From assembly GCF_000187265.1 (NCBI RefSeq), contig NZ_GL698431.1, positions 22,644 to 86,643 on the forward strand: a stretch of 64,000 nt of DNA, given 5' to 3'. Shown piece by piece: positions 20,466-32,475 of the stretch; position 1 is the stretch's first letter, and each line of letters begins with the position of its first letter. The stretch comes from Streptococcus equinus ATCC 9812 (GTDB lineage: Bacteria > Bacillota > Bacilli > Lactobacillales > Streptococcaceae). Under the pieces are notes generated by a model that was not told the DNA's origin, did no database searches, and was given only the letters and a program-made list of their open reading frames with translations. The position numbers and the translations under genes are program-made.

Positions 20466-21716
20466 TTACTCTCTGATTTGTCCTTTACCGTTAATGTAAA
20501 ATTTCGTACTTGTCAACGCCTCTAATCCCATTGGTCCACGCGCATGCATTTTCTGAGTAGAAATACCTATTTCTGCACCTAAACCAAAGACAAAACCATC
20601 TGTAAAGCGTGTTGAAGCATTAACGTATACCGCTGCTGCATCCACCTCATCTTGGAAACGTTCAGCATGTTCGAGATCTTTTGTAATAATAGCTTCTGAG
20701 TGATGTGTTGTGTATTTGTTGACCCAATTAATAGCGTCATCAAGAGAATCAACAACTTTAACAGACATGATGTAGTCTAAAAATTCTGTAGCATAATCTT
20801 CAGCTGTTGCAGCTACTGCATTTTTGAAAATAGTTAACGCTTTGTCATCAGCTCGAAATTCAACTGGATGAACTACGTTAATAGCTTCTTCTAATTTTGG
20901 CAAGAAGGCATCAGCTACTGACTGATGAACGAGCAAACTTTCTGCTGCGTTACAAACACTTGGACGTTGTGTTTTGGCATTAATGACAATTTTTGTTGCC
21001 ATATCTAGGTCAGCCGAATCATCCACATAAATATGGACATTTCCAACCCCCGTCTCAATTACAGGAACTTTTGATTTTTCTTTGACAGTCTGAATAAGAC
21101 GAGCTCCTCCGCGTGGGATAAGAACATCGACATAATCAACAGCCTGCATCAATTCTTCAGCAACCGCATGGCTTGTATCCTCAACAAGCTGAACAACATT
21201 TTCATTAAGACCTGCTTTAGCAAGGGCCTTACGAATAACTGTCACAAGCGCAGTATTTGAATGAATCGCATCGCGCCCACCACGTAAAATAATGGCATTA
21301 CTTGTTTTAAAAGCTAAGCTGAAAGCATCGACTGAAACATTTGGACGACTTTCAAAAATCATAGCAATCACACCAAGAGGCACACGCTTTTGCACAATTT
21401 TAAGACCATCAAGATTAGTGTATCCACGAACGACTTGACCAATCGGGTCTTGTAAATCAGCTACTTGACGAACTCCCTCAACAATACCTTCGATGCGTTT
21501 AGCATCTAGTTTCAAACGGTCAACCATAACGGGGGAAATGCCATTTTCTCTTGCTTTTTCTACGTCACACGCATTTTCTTGCAAGATAAAATCAGTCTCT
21601 GCTAATAATGCTTCCGCAACTTGACCTAGCACTACATTTTTTTCTGCTGCTCCAAGTTTTACCAAACTTTGACTAGCAATTTTAGCATTTTTTCCTAGTT
21701 CATCAATATAGCTCAT
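20466..21716 (-). CDS. proA: Gamma-glutamyl phosphate reductase
   Basis: 416 residues. Second step of proline synthesis, reducing glutamyl-5-phosphate with NADPH. The aldehyde-dehydrogenase-like fold shows [12 protein letters not shown] (~123), [11 protein letters not shown] (~146), IPRGGARLI (~200) and the catalytic Cys in RPSVCNAAE (~254). It follows proB by 15 bases. Start ATG follows GGAGGCTTGAG. Confidence 0.97.
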   Translation of the reverse strand: MSYIDELGKNAKIASQSLVKLGAAEKNVVLGQVAEALLAETDFILQENACDVEKARENGISPVMVDRLKLDAKRIEGIVEGVRQVADLQDPIGQVVRGYTNLDGLKIVQKRVPLGVIAMIFESRPNVSVDAFSLAFKTSNAIILRGGRDAIHSNTALVTVIRKALAKAGLNENVVQLVEDTSHAVAEELMQAVDYVDVLIPRGGARLIQTVKEKSKVPVIETGVGNVHIYVDDSADLDMATKIVINAKTQRPSVCNAAESLLVHQSVADAFLPKLEEAINVVHPVEFRADDKALTIFKNAVAATAEDYATEFLDYIMSVKVVDSLDDAINWVNKYTTHHSEAIITKDLEHAERFQDEVDAAAVYVNASTRFTDGFVFGLGAEIGISTQKMHARGPMGLEALTSTKFYINGKGQIRE

Positions 21717-21731
21717 CTCAAGCCTCCTTTA

Positions 21732-22535
21732 TTATTTAGATTGTGAAAACCACGTTCCGATATTTGCACCTTCTAAAGCACGTAAAATGTCACGTGGGTT
21801 AGCGCCATTCATCAAAATCATTTGACTATTGTTGTCAAAAACCATCTGGGCACTCTTGATCTTGCTAAGCATGCCACCTGTACCAAATCGACTTCCAGCA
21901 CCACCAGCTGACTTGATGATTTCATCAGTGATTTCGCTGACATGTTCACGAAGTTTAGCATCATCATAGACATTTGGATTTTTATCATAAAGACCATCAA
22001 TATCTGACAACATGATTAACAAATCTGCTTTAGTCACTTTAGCAACGATAGCTGACAAGCGGTCGTTATCTCCAAATTTTGTCGTGTGATCCATTTCATC
22101 AACACTGATAGCATCATTTTCATTAACAATTGGCACAATTCCCATTGAAAGAAGAGTCTCAAAAGCGTTAGTGAAATTTGTCAAACTTTCAGGATATTCG
22201 ATAACATCACGTGTAATCAAAAGCTGGCTAACTTCTGTCTGATAGTGTGAGAAGATTTGTGAATATAAACTCATCATGGCAACTTGACCAACACTTGAAA
22301 CTGCTTGTTGACGTGCAATTTCTGTCGGACGTTTGTCCATGTTTAAGACATTAAGACCAAATCCCATGGCACCTGATGACACCAAGACTACTTCTAACCC
22401 CTTGTTCATCAAACTAGAGATGACAAAAGCTAGTTGATCGATTTTTTCAAGATTAATTTTGCCATTTGGCATGACAAGCGAACTTGTCCCGATTTTTATA
22501 ACTATACGTTTTACTGATTCAAAATTACGTTTCAT
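21732..22535 (-). CDS. proB: Glutamate 5-kinase (no PUA domain)
   Basis: 267 residues. First and feedback-inhibited step of proline synthesis. The amino-acid kinase fold shows IKIGTSSLV at ~12, VSSGAMGFG at ~50, NENDAIS (~143), [12 protein letters not shown] and [12 protein letters not shown]. At this length the C-terminal PUA domain of E. coli ProB is absent, as in several streptococci. The ATG at 22535 gives the standard start MKRNF. There is no ribosome-binding site, and the -10 box lies 7 bases upstream, so a leaderless mRNA is likely. Confidence 0.95.
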   Translation of the reverse strand: MKRNFESVKRIVIKIGTSSLVMPNGKINLEKIDQLAFVISSLMNKGLEVVLVSSGAMGFGLNVLNMDKRPTEIARQQAVSSVGQVAMMSLYSQIFSHYQTEVSQLLITRDVIEYPESLTNFTNAFETLLSMGIVPIVNENDAISVDEMDHTTKFGDNDRLSAIVAKVTKADLLIMLSDIDGLYDKNPNVYDDAKLREHVSEITDEIIKSAGGAGSRFGTGGMLSKIKSAQMVFDNNSQMILMNGANPRDILRALEGANIGTWFSQSK

Positions 22536-22541
22536 ACGCTT

Positions 22542-22547
22542 ATTATA
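22542..22547 (-). promoter_or_regulatory. -10 box of proBA abutting the start codon
   Basis: TATAAT on the minus strand (22547 to 22542) followed by AAGCGT then the proB ATG (22535). The predicted +1 is the A of ATG. The -35 region falls within the upstream terminator hairpin and matches consensus poorly (TTCTTC at 16-bp spacing). Confidence 0.55.
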
Positions 22548-22551
22548 CACT

Positions 22552-22578
22552 AAAAAATAGTCCGAAGAACTGTTTTTT
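22552..22578 (-). terminator. Intrinsic terminator between the bglA remnant and proB
   Basis: An A/T-rich stem, AAAAAACAGT pairing with ACTATTTTTT around a TTCG-containing loop, with T runs on both strands. Confidence 0.6.
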
Positions 22579-22642
22579 ATCAGCCTTTAGTCAAGAAAAA
22601 TGTTTTTTTTTAGATATTTTTCTCTTAGAAGATTAAAACTAG

Positions 22643-24062
<1,420 letters not shown>

Positions 24063-24145
24063 TTTCTCCCTCCGCATGTTATAATATTTTAAAATTACTT
24101 TAGCATTCCTGGAAAACGACTTCAATGAGTCCAAAACGACTTGGC

Positions 24146-24160
24146 AAAAGGTTTCATTTT
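24146..24160. promoter_or_regulatory. Candidate RpiR operator, bglA/rpiR intergenic region
   Basis: AAAAGGTTTCATTTT between the divergent bglA and rpiR starts. The exact reverse complement occurs upstream of the PTS gene at 25126-25140. A 15-bp exact match in both control regions of one locus suggests the site of the local regulator. Confidence 0.5.
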
Positions 24161-24214
24161 AAATTAAGTTAACTAGAAAAAGCTAAAACAAAATTTCATC
24201 AGAAAGAATTTTTT

Positions 24215-25085
24215 ATGACACTATTACAAGATATTGAGGATCTAGCTCAGACACGTAAAGATTCCAAAAAAGACATTGCAAACTTTATTTTGACTCATAA
24301 AACAGACTTAGCTCATTTAACATTAGATGATATTCAAAATCAATCGTATATTTCAAAATCGTCTTTAGTTCGCTTTGCTAAATCTTTGGGATTTTCTGGT
24401 TAAAATGAATTTTTAGTACCTCTAATGGAAGAAATTCATCAAGAGAATCATTATTTTTCTGATGTTGACCCAGATGTTCCCTTTACCAAAAAACGATGAT
24501 AATCTGACCTTAGCAAGAAAGATTGCACAACTTCAAATAGCAAGTATTGAGGATTGCTTAGCTCTACTAGATGCTGCTCTACTAACACAAGCGGCCTATT
24601 CCATCAAAAAAGCAAAACGTGTCGCCATTTTTGGTATCAGTCCTAATAATATTTTAGCCGAAGTTTTCCGACGACGTATGGCTGGTGTTGGGAAAATCAT
24701 TGAAGTTCCACGTAATGACGAAATGGGCTTGACTTCGCTATCCTTAACATCTGAAGATTTAGCTGTTTTGATTTCCTACTCTGGTCAAATTGTTCAATTT
24801 CCACATCATTTACTGGAACATCTTAGCGATTGCGACGTGACAACACTTGCTATCACCAGCCAAGAAAAATCACTATTGGCACAATTTTGTGACTTCACGC
24901 TTCCGATTTCTGGACGAGAGCAAATCGTTGGAAAAATTTCAGGCTTTGCTTCAGAAGAGTCAATCTTATTCATTCTCAATATTCTCTACGCTACTTATTT
25001 TTCATTAGACTATGAAATAAATCTATCTTATAAACAAAAAATGGCAGAGCTCCTAGAAACTGGACGTCAAGATAAGCATATATAA
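24215..25085 (+). pseudogene. RpiR/MurR-family regulator of the beta-glucoside locus, nonsense and frameshift
   Basis: RpiR proteins combine an N-terminal helix-turn-helix with a SIS sugar-phosphate-binding domain. Here the HTH (QSYISKSSLVRFAKSLGFSG) ends at an in-frame TAA at 24401-24403. The frame stays open past it until a +1 A in a run of six at 24488-24493. The SIS domain (RVAIFGISPNN, VLISYSGQI) then continues in the shifted frame to 25085. Correcting both gives ~289 residues, normal for the family. Two independent lesions make loss of function likely, although a truncated HTH peptide could still be made. Confidence 0.88.
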
Positions 25086-25093
25086 CTTGAAAT

Positions 25094-25140
25094 AAAATTT
25101 CATTTTTAAATCGCTACCATTTATGAAAATGAAACCTTTT
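25094..25140. promoter_or_regulatory. Control region upstream of the beta-glucoside PTS gene with paired AAAATGAAA sites
   Basis: TTTCATTTT (about 25099-25107) and AAAATGAAA (25126-25134) form a 9-bp inverted repeat spaced by about 18 bases. The right arm lies in AAAATGAAACCTTTT, which matches 24146-24160 in reverse. This fits two operator half-sites for a dimeric regulator. Confidence 0.45.
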
Positions 25141-25222
25141 TCCATCTCCTTTCCTAAGTCTTGAAAGGGCTTTTTTTGCTGTGATAATCTTATCTCGAAA
25201 AAAACAAAAGGGAGACAAGATT

Positions 25223-27075
25223 ATGTCAAAAGAATATCAAACATTGGCTACCCAAATTATTGCCTTAGTTGGTGGTAAAGAAAATGTTGCTAACGTTTAT
25301 CATTGTCAAACACGACTACGCTTTACGCTTGTTGGTAACCTAAAAGCTGACACCGAAGACCTTGAAAAGCTCGACGGCGTAACAAAGGTTATTATCAATG
25401 CTGGACAATACCAAATCGTCATCGGAACACACGTTGCAGATGTCTTTGAAGAAATTGAAAAGCTCGTTGAAATATCACAAGATACTACTACCCAAGAGAA
25501 AAAAGGCATTTTTGATACTAACATCGATTTTGTCGCAGGAACTTTCCAAGCAATCATCCCCGCACTCTCTGGGGCTGGTATGGTAAAAGCTGTTTTAGCA
25601 CTTCTTGTCGTTTTCAATGTCATCACCACTGATTCACAAACCTATTACATGCTTAATGTATTTGCAGATGGTGTATTTTACTTCTTACTAATTCTCATTG
25701 CCTTTACTCAGGCACAAAAACTCAAATGTAACCCTATTTTAACTGCAGGTGTCGCTGCCATGCTTTTACACCCAAATTGGTCGGCGCTTGTGGCTGCTGG
25801 AGACGCTGTCAACTTCTTTAACGTCATTCCATTTACACTAGCAAGTTATGGTTCAAGTGTTATCCCTGTTATTCTCATCATTTTTGTCCAATCTTATGTT
25901 GAGAAATTCTTAAACAAACACATTCCAAAATCAATCAATATTGTTTTTGTTCCAATGCTAACTTTCCTTATCATGGGAACATTAGCCTTCTCAGTTCTTG
26001 GGCCAATTGGAGCCATTGTCGGAAATTACTTAGCTACCGTTTTCACATTCTTAGCAGAAAATGCAAGCTGGGCACCTGCTTTAATCATTGGAACATTCTT
26101 ACCGATTATGGTGATGTTTGGTATCCATAACGGTGTTGCCCCACTTGGAATCATGCAAATGTCTCAACTAGGTTATGACTCAATCTTTGGTCCTGGGTGT
26201 GTCTGTTCAAATATGGCACAAGCAACAGCTGGTGCAGTCGTTGCTTTCGTAACAAAGGATAAAACAACCAAAGAAACAGCTATTCCTGGTTCTATCACAG
26301 CTTACCTGGGAATTACCGAACCTCTTCTTTATGGTGTTAATCTACCCAAACGCTACCCATTGATTGCTTCAATGATTGGTGGAGGACTTGGTGGACTTTA
26401 TGCTGGTTTAACACATGCTCACCGATTTGCGACTGGTTCTTCTGGACTTCCAGCAGTTCTTCTCTATATTGGTAATAACACAATGACTTATTTTTACAAT
26501 ATTATCATTGCTATTGTCATTAGCATCATTTCAACTGCTATTATTACCTTTGTCCTTGCCAAACACTTCGAAAAAGAAGAAACTACTGACAACCTTGATA
26601 CAACACAAGCTCCTGTCATTACAGGTCAAGAAGTCATGTCTCCATTGACTGGTGAAGTTCTCCCTATTGAAAAAGCTGAAGATGAAGTCTTTGCATCAAA
26701 AGTTATGGGAGACGGTGTTGTTATCTTACCAGAAACAACTGATGTCTATGCCCCATTTGATGGTACTATCGCAAGTCTCTTTCCAACTAAACATGCTATT
26801 AGACTTGTCTCAGACAAGGGAGCAGAGATTCTCATTCATATTGGTATCAATACGTAGATCTCAACGGAGAAGGATCTAAAGCCTTCGTTAAGCAAGGAGA
26901 TTCCGTCACAAAAGGTGACAAATTAAGTTCATTTGATAAAGTAGCTATTGAAAACGCTGGCTACTCTAGCCAAACAATGGTCATCATTACAAACGGTTCT
27001 AATTATAATCAAATCATTAAACACAACAATCAATTTAGCCAAACTGGTGATTTGATTTTAGAATTAGAGAAATAA
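25223..27075 (+). pseudogene. bglP: PTS beta-glucoside transporter EIIBCA, frameshifted in EIIA
   Basis: This would import and phosphorylate beta-glucosides such as arbutin, salicin or cellobiose. The start is ATG 25223 behind GGGAG. The EIIB domain has the phosphorylatable Cys in HCQTRLRF (~29), and the EIIC domain spans ~105-455 with conserved GITEPLLYGV. The EIIA domain (from ~480) reaches the active His in LIHIGINT. A single G is missing at 26854/26855, giving a stop at 26855-26857. The remaining 74 codons (DLNGEG... to LELEK) are intact in the next frame. The shift falls just after the active His, so truncated EIIA is probably unstable. Confidence 0.9.
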
Positions 27076-27096
27076 AAAAAGCGGAAAAATTCCGCT
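27074..27096 (-). terminator. Intrinsic terminator of the ABC exporter operon
   Basis: AGCGGAA/TTCCGCT stem (27080-27086 with 27090-27096), followed on the minus strand by seven T residues. Confidence 0.8.
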
Positions 27097-27099
27097 CCT

Positions 27100-27134
27100 A
27101 AACTCTCCTCAAAATAACTTGGGGAGAGTTTTTT
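27100..27134 (+). terminator. Intrinsic terminator of the beta-glucoside PTS gene
   Basis: A 9-bp stem (27100-27108 with 27123-27131), 14-nt loop, ending in TTTTTT on the plus strand. It overlaps the end of the converging ABC permease gene by a few bases. Confidence 0.75.
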
Positions 27135-28755
27135 ATAACTTTTTCCAAAATGTGTGGTAAATCACTATTTGAGAAGCGATTCCTATCAAAACAGCCAGTA
27201 TTGCAAACAAAACATTCGCCAACAAAACATCTTTGAGTAGAGCTCCGAGTAAAAATGTGCCTGCCCCCAGACTTCCACCTACTACTAAGGCGATTAGGAT
27301 AATAGCGAGAGTCAGCCATTGTCCTGCGTGACGGTTAAAAAGTTGGGTCACATCTTGCCATTTTAAATCAAGAAATTTAAAATCACGGCGATACATAAGT
27401 TGCCCCTGAAGCAAGATACTCGCAAGAAGTCCTAGGATAAAGAAAATGACCAACACTATCGGTGCTTTTAAGACAATCAAGCCCACTAATAAATAAATGA
27501 TAGCTGGAACAAGTGCTTGGAGTCCTACCAGCGTTAAAAATTTTTGAACAAGAAAATCCTTGAAATTGATTGGTAGAGCTTTAAAAAAAGTCAGATTTTC
27601 TTTTTCTAATGAAATCCCAACCCCAACAAATGAGCTTGGCGTGCTACAAAAACTTCCCAAAACAATTCCGATAAGCATTGCCACACCAAAATAATCATTC
27701 GGCACTTCAGCCAAACTAACCCCATTTGTCACACTCGGTGTGATAAAAATCACCACATAAATCAAAGGCAATAGATAAGTTTGTGTCAGTAAGGTCGCAT
27801 TTTGTAACGTTGACATATGATGACGAATCATCATCGTTTTCAACGATTTACCTTTCAACGCTTTTTGAGATGCTGACGATACTTTTTGTTTCGGCTTAGA
27901 TTTAGGCTTAGCATAAAGAACTTCTTTGTAATACGTTGGCATCAACCATTTGACAACCCCAACTGTTAAAATCATCAACACTAACAAAGGTAGCCAAAAA
28001 TTAAGAACAGTCGCTGATTGAAATGGTGCTTTTGCCACGTCATAAAAACCACGAAAATAGGGTAAAACAGTATGGTCTGCAAGGGTAACATTATCATAAG
28101 TCATGTTTTGACTGTTGATAACATTCATGTAAAGAATGGCACCGACTGCTCCAATCGTTGAAATAGACATGAGAACAGTCGAGACGATTTTTCGGTGCTG
28201 ACTTCGAAGAATGATTTTTCCCACAAAACTATTAAGATAAAGTGCCAACAAAATCACAGCCGCAAACAGAACAAAAAAGAGGATAATTGTCAACGGAATC
28301 GCTAGTACAAGCCCTGCTATTTGCCAGTAAGCGATAAAAAACAAGGACAAGAGTGGCATTAAAAATGTAATGCCCATACCAAAACTGGAAATCACTTTTG
28401 CCATATAAAGTTCACTCGATTTAATCGGCAAATGTGCATAAAGCCGAACATCATCGCTCTCATAAAAAATGCTATACATGGCTGAAAAAGCATTTAGAGT
28501 TGCCATGATAAAGAAAATCGCTATGTAAAAAGAGAAATACCCTGGGAAATAACGAAAATCAATGTTAGCATACATAGAAATGTAAATAACCGCAAACAAA
28601 AGGCTGAGGAGAATTTGCTGACGCATCACACTCTTATAAGCTGAAAAACCTTTGCTTGGTTTACGTTCTTGTTTTCGCTTTGCCGCCGTGACAGACTGTG
28701 GGCTAGAATAGAGGATATTAATCTTGGTTAACTCCCAAACTGTTGACCAATTCAT
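27133..28755 (-). CDS. ABC exporter, permease subunit
   Basis: 540 residues with about 12 predicted transmembrane helices and a basic N-terminal region (AAKRKQERKPSKG). It resembles the large ABC-2-like export permeases of Gram-positive bacteria, with an FYESDDVRLYAHLPI segment after the first helices that is common to this group. The substrate is unknown. It lies 4 bases after its ATPase. An immunity-like gene heads the cluster, so peptide export or defence is possible, but this is inference. Confidence 0.8.
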   Translation of the reverse strand: MNWSTVWELTKINILYSSPQSVTAAKRKQERKPSKGFSAYKSVMRQQILLSLLFAVIYISMYANIDFRYFPGYFSFYIAIFFIMATLNAFSAMYSIFYESDDVRLYAHLPIKSSELYMAKVISSFGMGITFLMPLLSLFFIAYWQIAGLVLAIPLTIILFFVLFAAVILLALYLNSFVGKIILRSQHRKIVSTVLMSISTIGAVGAILYMNVINSQNMTYDNVTLADHTVLPYFRGFYDVAKAPFQSATVLNFWLPLLVLMILTVGVVKWLMPTYYKEVLYAKPKSKPKQKVSSASQKALKGKSLKTMMIRHHMSTLQNATLLTQTYLLPLIYVVIFITPSVTNGVSLAEVPNDYFGVAMLIGIVLGSFCSTPSSFVGVGISLEKENLTFFKALPINFKDFLVQKFLTLVGLQALVPAIIYLLVGLIVLKAPIVLVIFFILGLLASILLQGQLMYRRDFKFLDLKWQDVTQLFNRHAGQWLTLAIILIALVVGGSLGAGTFLLGALLKDVLLANVLFAILAVLIGIASQIVIYHTFWKKL

Positions 28756-28759
28756 ACGC

Positions 28760-29494
28760 CTAGCCCTCCTCTTGCACTTTACGCCCTGCTAATTCAAGAT
28801 AGATTGTTTCCAAATCTTTATCAGGGTGATTAGCTTTTAAGTCATCTAAGGTTCCGATAAAAATCAACTTGCCATCTTTTAAAATTCCAATACGGTCACA
28901 AAGTTGCTCCGCAACAGCAAGAACATGTGTTGAGAAAAGAACCGTATTGCCACCACGCGCGTGCTCTTTCATCATTTCTTTCAAATCAAACGATGCTTGT
29001 GGGTCAAGCCCTGTCAAAGGTTCATCTAAAATCCAAATATCTGGATTTGATATCAGAGCACCAATAAGAATCACTTTTTGACGCATACCGTGTGAAAAAC
29101 TATCAATCAAATCATTGATATTCTCCGCAATATCAAACAAATGTGACAATCGTTCAATCCGTTCATCAGTGAGCTTATCATCAACGTCATAAATTTTAGC
29201 TAAAAAATACCAGTATTCTATCGCCGTTAAGTTCAGGAAAATATCAGGTGAATCAGGCACGTAACCAATGCGTTTTTTGATATCATCACGGTGCTCAGAA
29301 AGAGGTAACTCATCAACATATACCTCACCATAGCTCGCTTCAATGATTGACGTTAAAATGCTAATCGTCGTTGTTTTTCCTGCACCATTATGCCCAATCA
29401 AGCCAAAAATTTCGCCATTAGCAATGGTCATATTGACATCACTTAGTGCTTCCTTATCACCATACAACTTTGAAACATGATCAAATCGAATCAT
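28760..29494 (-). CDS. ABC exporter, ATP-binding subunit
   Basis: 244 residues. Walker A GHNGAGKTT (~35), a signature-like SFSHGMRQK (~134), Walker B IWILDEPLTGLDP (~157) and the H-loop STHV are intact. The ATG at 29494 is chosen because AAGGAG lies 8 bases upstream; the ATG at 29500 overlaps that site. Paired with the downstream permease. Confidence 0.9.
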   Translation of the reverse strand: MIRFDHVSKLYGDKEALSDVNMTIANGEIFGLIGHNGAGKTTTISILTSIIEASYGEVYVDELPLSEHRDDIKKRIGYVPDSPDIFLNLTAIEYWYFLAKIYDVDDKLTDERIERLSHLFDIAENINDLIDSFSHGMRQKVILIGALISNPDIWILDEPLTGLDPQASFDLKEMMKEHARGGNTVLFSTHVLAVAEQLCDRIGILKDGKLIFIGTLDDLKANHPDKDLETIYLELAGRKVQEEG

Positions 29495-29509
29495 CTGCAT
29501 CTCCTTTCC

Positions 29510-29812
29510 CTACTCTCCCAACAATGGTTTTATCCATTTTGAAACTTCTTTGCTCTTTCGGTAATCCGCAGCAAATTCCTGTGTCAACTGTTTTAATGAT
29601 TTTACCCCTTTTGGTAGCGAAAAATCATGCCTTATACTATACAGATTTAACTGACGGTCAAGGTGAAGAGCGCTCAACCCAGCATCTCCAGACCTAATCA
29701 CCTCATTTGACGCAGAAAGTAAGATTTTTGACAAATCGTTATCTTCACGAATGGTCATATCTTCATAAGCATTCCTAATTGCTTTGTATAATTCACTGCA
29801 CTTCTCTTCCAT
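29510..29812 (-). CDS. Bacteriocin immunity-like protein (EntA_Immun-type)
   Basis: 100 residues, no signal or membrane segment, predicted all-helical. The second half (LDRQLNLYSIRHDFSLPKGVKSL, core LNLYSIRHDFSLP) resembles enterocin-A-type immunity proteins, four-helix bundles that protect against class II bacteriocins. No bacteriocin precursor with a double-Gly leader is visible nearby. It ends 15 bases before the ABC ATPase and probably shares its transcript. The family call is by pattern recognition and needs a profile search. Confidence 0.6.
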   Translation of the reverse strand: MEEKCSELYKAIRNAYEDMTIREDNDLSKILLSASNEVIRSGDAGLSALHLDRQLNLYSIRHDFSLPKGVKSLKQLTQEFAADYRKSKEVSKWIKPLLGE

Positions 29813-29904
29813 AAAATCCCCCTAAAATTTTATTTGTACTATTAAAGCAACACAAAAATATTTTTATTCTATCTTAACTTTTCAGCTATCATTTGTCAAA
29901 TAAT

Positions 29905-29937
29905 TATAAAAACCCTCCTTGAAAACAAGGAGGGTTT
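29905..29937 (-). terminator. Intrinsic terminator of tkt
   Basis: A 12-bp perfect stem (29910-29921 with 29926-29937), 4-nt loop, then TTTATAATT on the minus strand. Confidence 0.9.
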
Positions 29938-29951
29938 CAGTTAGTTATTAA

Positions 29952-31937
29952 TTACAATGATTCGTAAAGATTTACAGCGTTATCAACTGTGAAGCCGTAT
30001 TCTTCAAAGATTTTATTGCCTGGTGCAGATGCGCCCCAAGTATCGATTGTAAGAGTTTTACCTTGGAGACCAACGTATTTGCCCCAGCCAAAGCTAGAAC
30101 CAGCTTCGATAGCCAAACGTTTTGTGACGTTAGTTGGAAGAATGCTTTCTTTATAAGCAGCGTCTTGTTCGTCAAAGATGTTTTGTGCTGGCATTGAAAC
30201 CACACGAACATGAACACCTTTTGCTTCCAAAGCAGCTTGAGTATCAAGAGCTAATTTCACTTCAGAACCAGTAGCAATAAGGATACCGTCAAGGTCACCT
30301 TTAGCTTCTGAAAGGATGTAAGCACCTTTGTTCACACCTTCTGCTGCCAATTCTTTTGTTCCTTCCAGAACAGGAAGATTTTGACGTGTCAAGATGAGCA
30401 TTGTTGGACGATCAGTTTCAGCAAGAGCACGTTTCCATGCAGCGTTTGTTTCGTTACCATCAGCTGGACGAATAACGTTAAGGTTTGGCATAGAACGAAC
30501 GCTAGCCAATTGTTCAACTGGTTCGTGAGTTGGACCATCTTCACCGACGGCGATTGAGTCGTGAGTCATGACATAAACAGTTGGTAATTGTTGAAGAGCA
30601 GCCATACGAACAGCTGGAAGTAGGTAGTTAGAGAATACGAAGAATGTACCACCGTAAACACGAGTACCACCGTGAAGGGCAATACCATTCATAGCAGCTG
30701 CCATGGCAAATTCACGCACACCAAACCAGATGTTGCGACCAAGGTAGTTATCTGGTTGGAAATCAGATTCTACTTTGACCATTGTATTATTTGATGCAGA
30801 AAGGTCAGCTGAACCACCCCAGAATGATGGAACTTGTGCTGAGATTTGTTGGATAGCTTGTTGGCTTGATGAACGGCTAGCAAGGCTAGTTCCGATTTCA
30901 AAGTCTTCAAGTTTTACGTCAACTGGTTTGTTAGCAAATGCAGCTTTGTATTCAGCAGCTAGTTCTGGGTAAGCAGCTTCGTATTCACGGAATTTAGTTT
31001 CCCATGCGTTTTGAGCAGCTTCACCACGGAATTTAATACCAACTTCGAAACGTTTTGCAACTTCTTCTGGAACTGTGAATTCTGGATATTCCCAACCATA
31101 AGATTTTTTAGCGTAAGCAATTCCGTCAACACCAAGAGGGGCACCGTGAACAGCTGATGTACCTTGGTTTTCGGCACCAAAACCAATGATTGTTTTAACT
31201 TCAATGATAGATGGTTTCTCTGTTTCAGCTTTTGCTTCTTCAATAGCTTTAGCAATTGCTTCAAGGTCGTTACCATCTTTAACTAGAATGTGTTGCCAAC
31301 CGTAAGCTTCAAATTTACCTTTGATATCTTCTGTGAAAGCTTTTGATGTTGAACCATCAAGTGAGATGTCATTTGAATCATAAAGAAGAACCAATTTACC
31401 AAGTTTTAAGTGACCTGCAAGACTTGCTGCTTCTTGGCTGACACCTTCCATCAAGCATCCATCACCATGCAAAGCGTAGGTGTAGTGGTCAACAATATTA
31501 AAACCAGGTTTGTTGAATTTTGCAGCTAAGTGTGCTTCTGCCATTGCCATACCGACAGCATTAGCAATACCTTGACCAAGAGGGCCAGTTGTTGCTTCAA
31601 CACCATCTGTGTGGTTTACTTCTGGGTGACCTGGTGTTTTTGAACCCCATTGACGGAAGTTTTTCAAATCATCAATAGTCACATCGTAACCTGATAGGTG
31701 AAGAAGACTATATAAAAGTGCAGAACCGTGACCTGCAGATAGTACGAAACGATCTCGGTTAGACCAAGAGCGGCTTGTTTTTGGATTAACGTTCATTACA
31801 TGATTCCAAAGAACATAAGCCATAGGTGCAGCTCCCATTGGAAGACCTGGGTGGCCAGAATTGGCTGCCTGAATGGCATCAATTGAGAGAGTGCGGACAG
31901 TGTTAACTGCCAATTGATCAATAGTATCAAATGTCAT
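29952..31937 (-). CDS. tkt: Transketolase
   Basis: 661 residues, full length. It moves two-carbon units between pentose-phosphate sugars using thiamine diphosphate. The N-terminal [14 protein letters not shown] (core GHPGLPMG), the ThDP motif GDGCLMEG (~153) and the pyrimidine domain ([13 protein letters not shown], core REFAMAA) plus [14 protein letters not shown] (core GEDGPTHEP) are present. Start ATG follows AAAGGTTTCACTC. Monocistronic, with its own terminator. Confidence 0.97.
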   Translation of the reverse strand: MTFDTIDQLAVNTVRTLSIDAIQAANSGHPGLPMGAAPMAYVLWNHVMNVNPKTSRSWSNRDRFVLSAGHGSALLYSLLHLSGYDVTIDDLKNFRQWGSKTPGHPEVNHTDGVEATTGPLGQGIANAVGMAMAEAHLAAKFNKPGFNIVDHYTYALHGDGCLMEGVSQEAASLAGHLKLGKLVLLYDSNDISLDGSTSKAFTEDIKGKFEAYGWQHILVKDGNDLEAIAKAIEEAKAETEKPSIIEVKTIIGFGAENQGTSAVHGAPLGVDGIAYAKKSYGWEYPEFTVPEEVAKRFEVGIKFRGEAAQNAWETKFREYEAAYPELAAEYKAAFANKPVDVKLEDFEIGTSLASRSSSQQAIQQISAQVPSFWGGSADLSASNNTMVKVESDFQPDNYLGRNIWFGVREFAMAAAMNGIALHGGTRVYGGTFFVFSNYLLPAVRMAALQQLPTVYVMTHDSIAVGEDGPTHEPVEQLASVRSMPNLNVIRPADGNETNAAWKRALAETDRPTMLILTRQNLPVLEGTKELAAEGVNKGAYILSEAKGDLDGILIATGSEVKLALDTQAALEAKGVHVRVVSMPAQNIFDEQDAAYKESILPTNVTKRLAIEAGSSFGWGKYVGLQGKTLTIDTWGASAPGNKIFEEYGFTVDNAVNLYESL

Positions 31938-32054
31938 GAGTGAAACCTTTCTGCTTTTAAGGACTTAAAGTATTATTGTTCGGATTCTATTATAACATAA
32001 AATACTTGACTTTTTAAATTAAATTATTATTTGGTTTTTTGTAAACATTTTCCC

Positions 32055-32090
32055 AAACAATAAAGCCCAGCATTTATAGCTGAGCTTTAT
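32055..32090 (-). terminator. Intrinsic terminator of the DUF896 gene
   Basis: A 10-bp stem (32062-32071 with 32079-32088, one wobble); the minus-strand T tract is short (TATTGTTT). Confidence 0.6.
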
Positions 32091-32095
32091 GTTTT

Positions 32096-32353
32096 TTATG
32101 AATTTGGATCGTCAAGACTGCGACCATGCAAACCACGTTCACGTTGCAATTGACGGAGTTTTTCAGGAGTTAAATCATTTCCTTTTTCATCGACAATTTT
32201 AATACCTGCGATGTGGTGAAGAAGTGAATGACGATAACCCTTGATATACTCTTTACGCAATTTAGCTTGTTCAACTTTTTCTGCACCAGTCAAGCCAACT
32301 GTTTTTTTCTTACGTGCAAGTTCATTAATACGTTGAATCTTTTTTTCATTCAT
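32096..32353 (-). CDS. DUF896 family protein (UPF0291, YnzC-like)
   Basis: 85 residues, basic and helical. It starts [17 protein letters not shown] and includes [17 protein letters not shown], the two-helix hairpin typical of YnzC-like proteins. They are common in Firmicutes; a link to the SOS response exists in B. subtilis, but the function is not established. It lies between tkt and glyS with its own terminator. Confidence 0.88.
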   Translation of the reverse strand: MNEKKIQRINELARKKKTVGLTGAEKVEQAKLRKEYIKGYRHSLLHHIAGIKIVDEKGNDLTPEKLRQLQRERGLHGRSLDDPNS

Positions 32354-32475
32354 GAGTAAGACTCACCAAACGTCCAAATAATATTTGAAACGTTATTCCT
32401 TTCTATAATTTACCAAAACTTCTCATAAAGTCTGATATAAGTCAGAAATTTACTCAAAGAGTAGATTTCTTAAGC

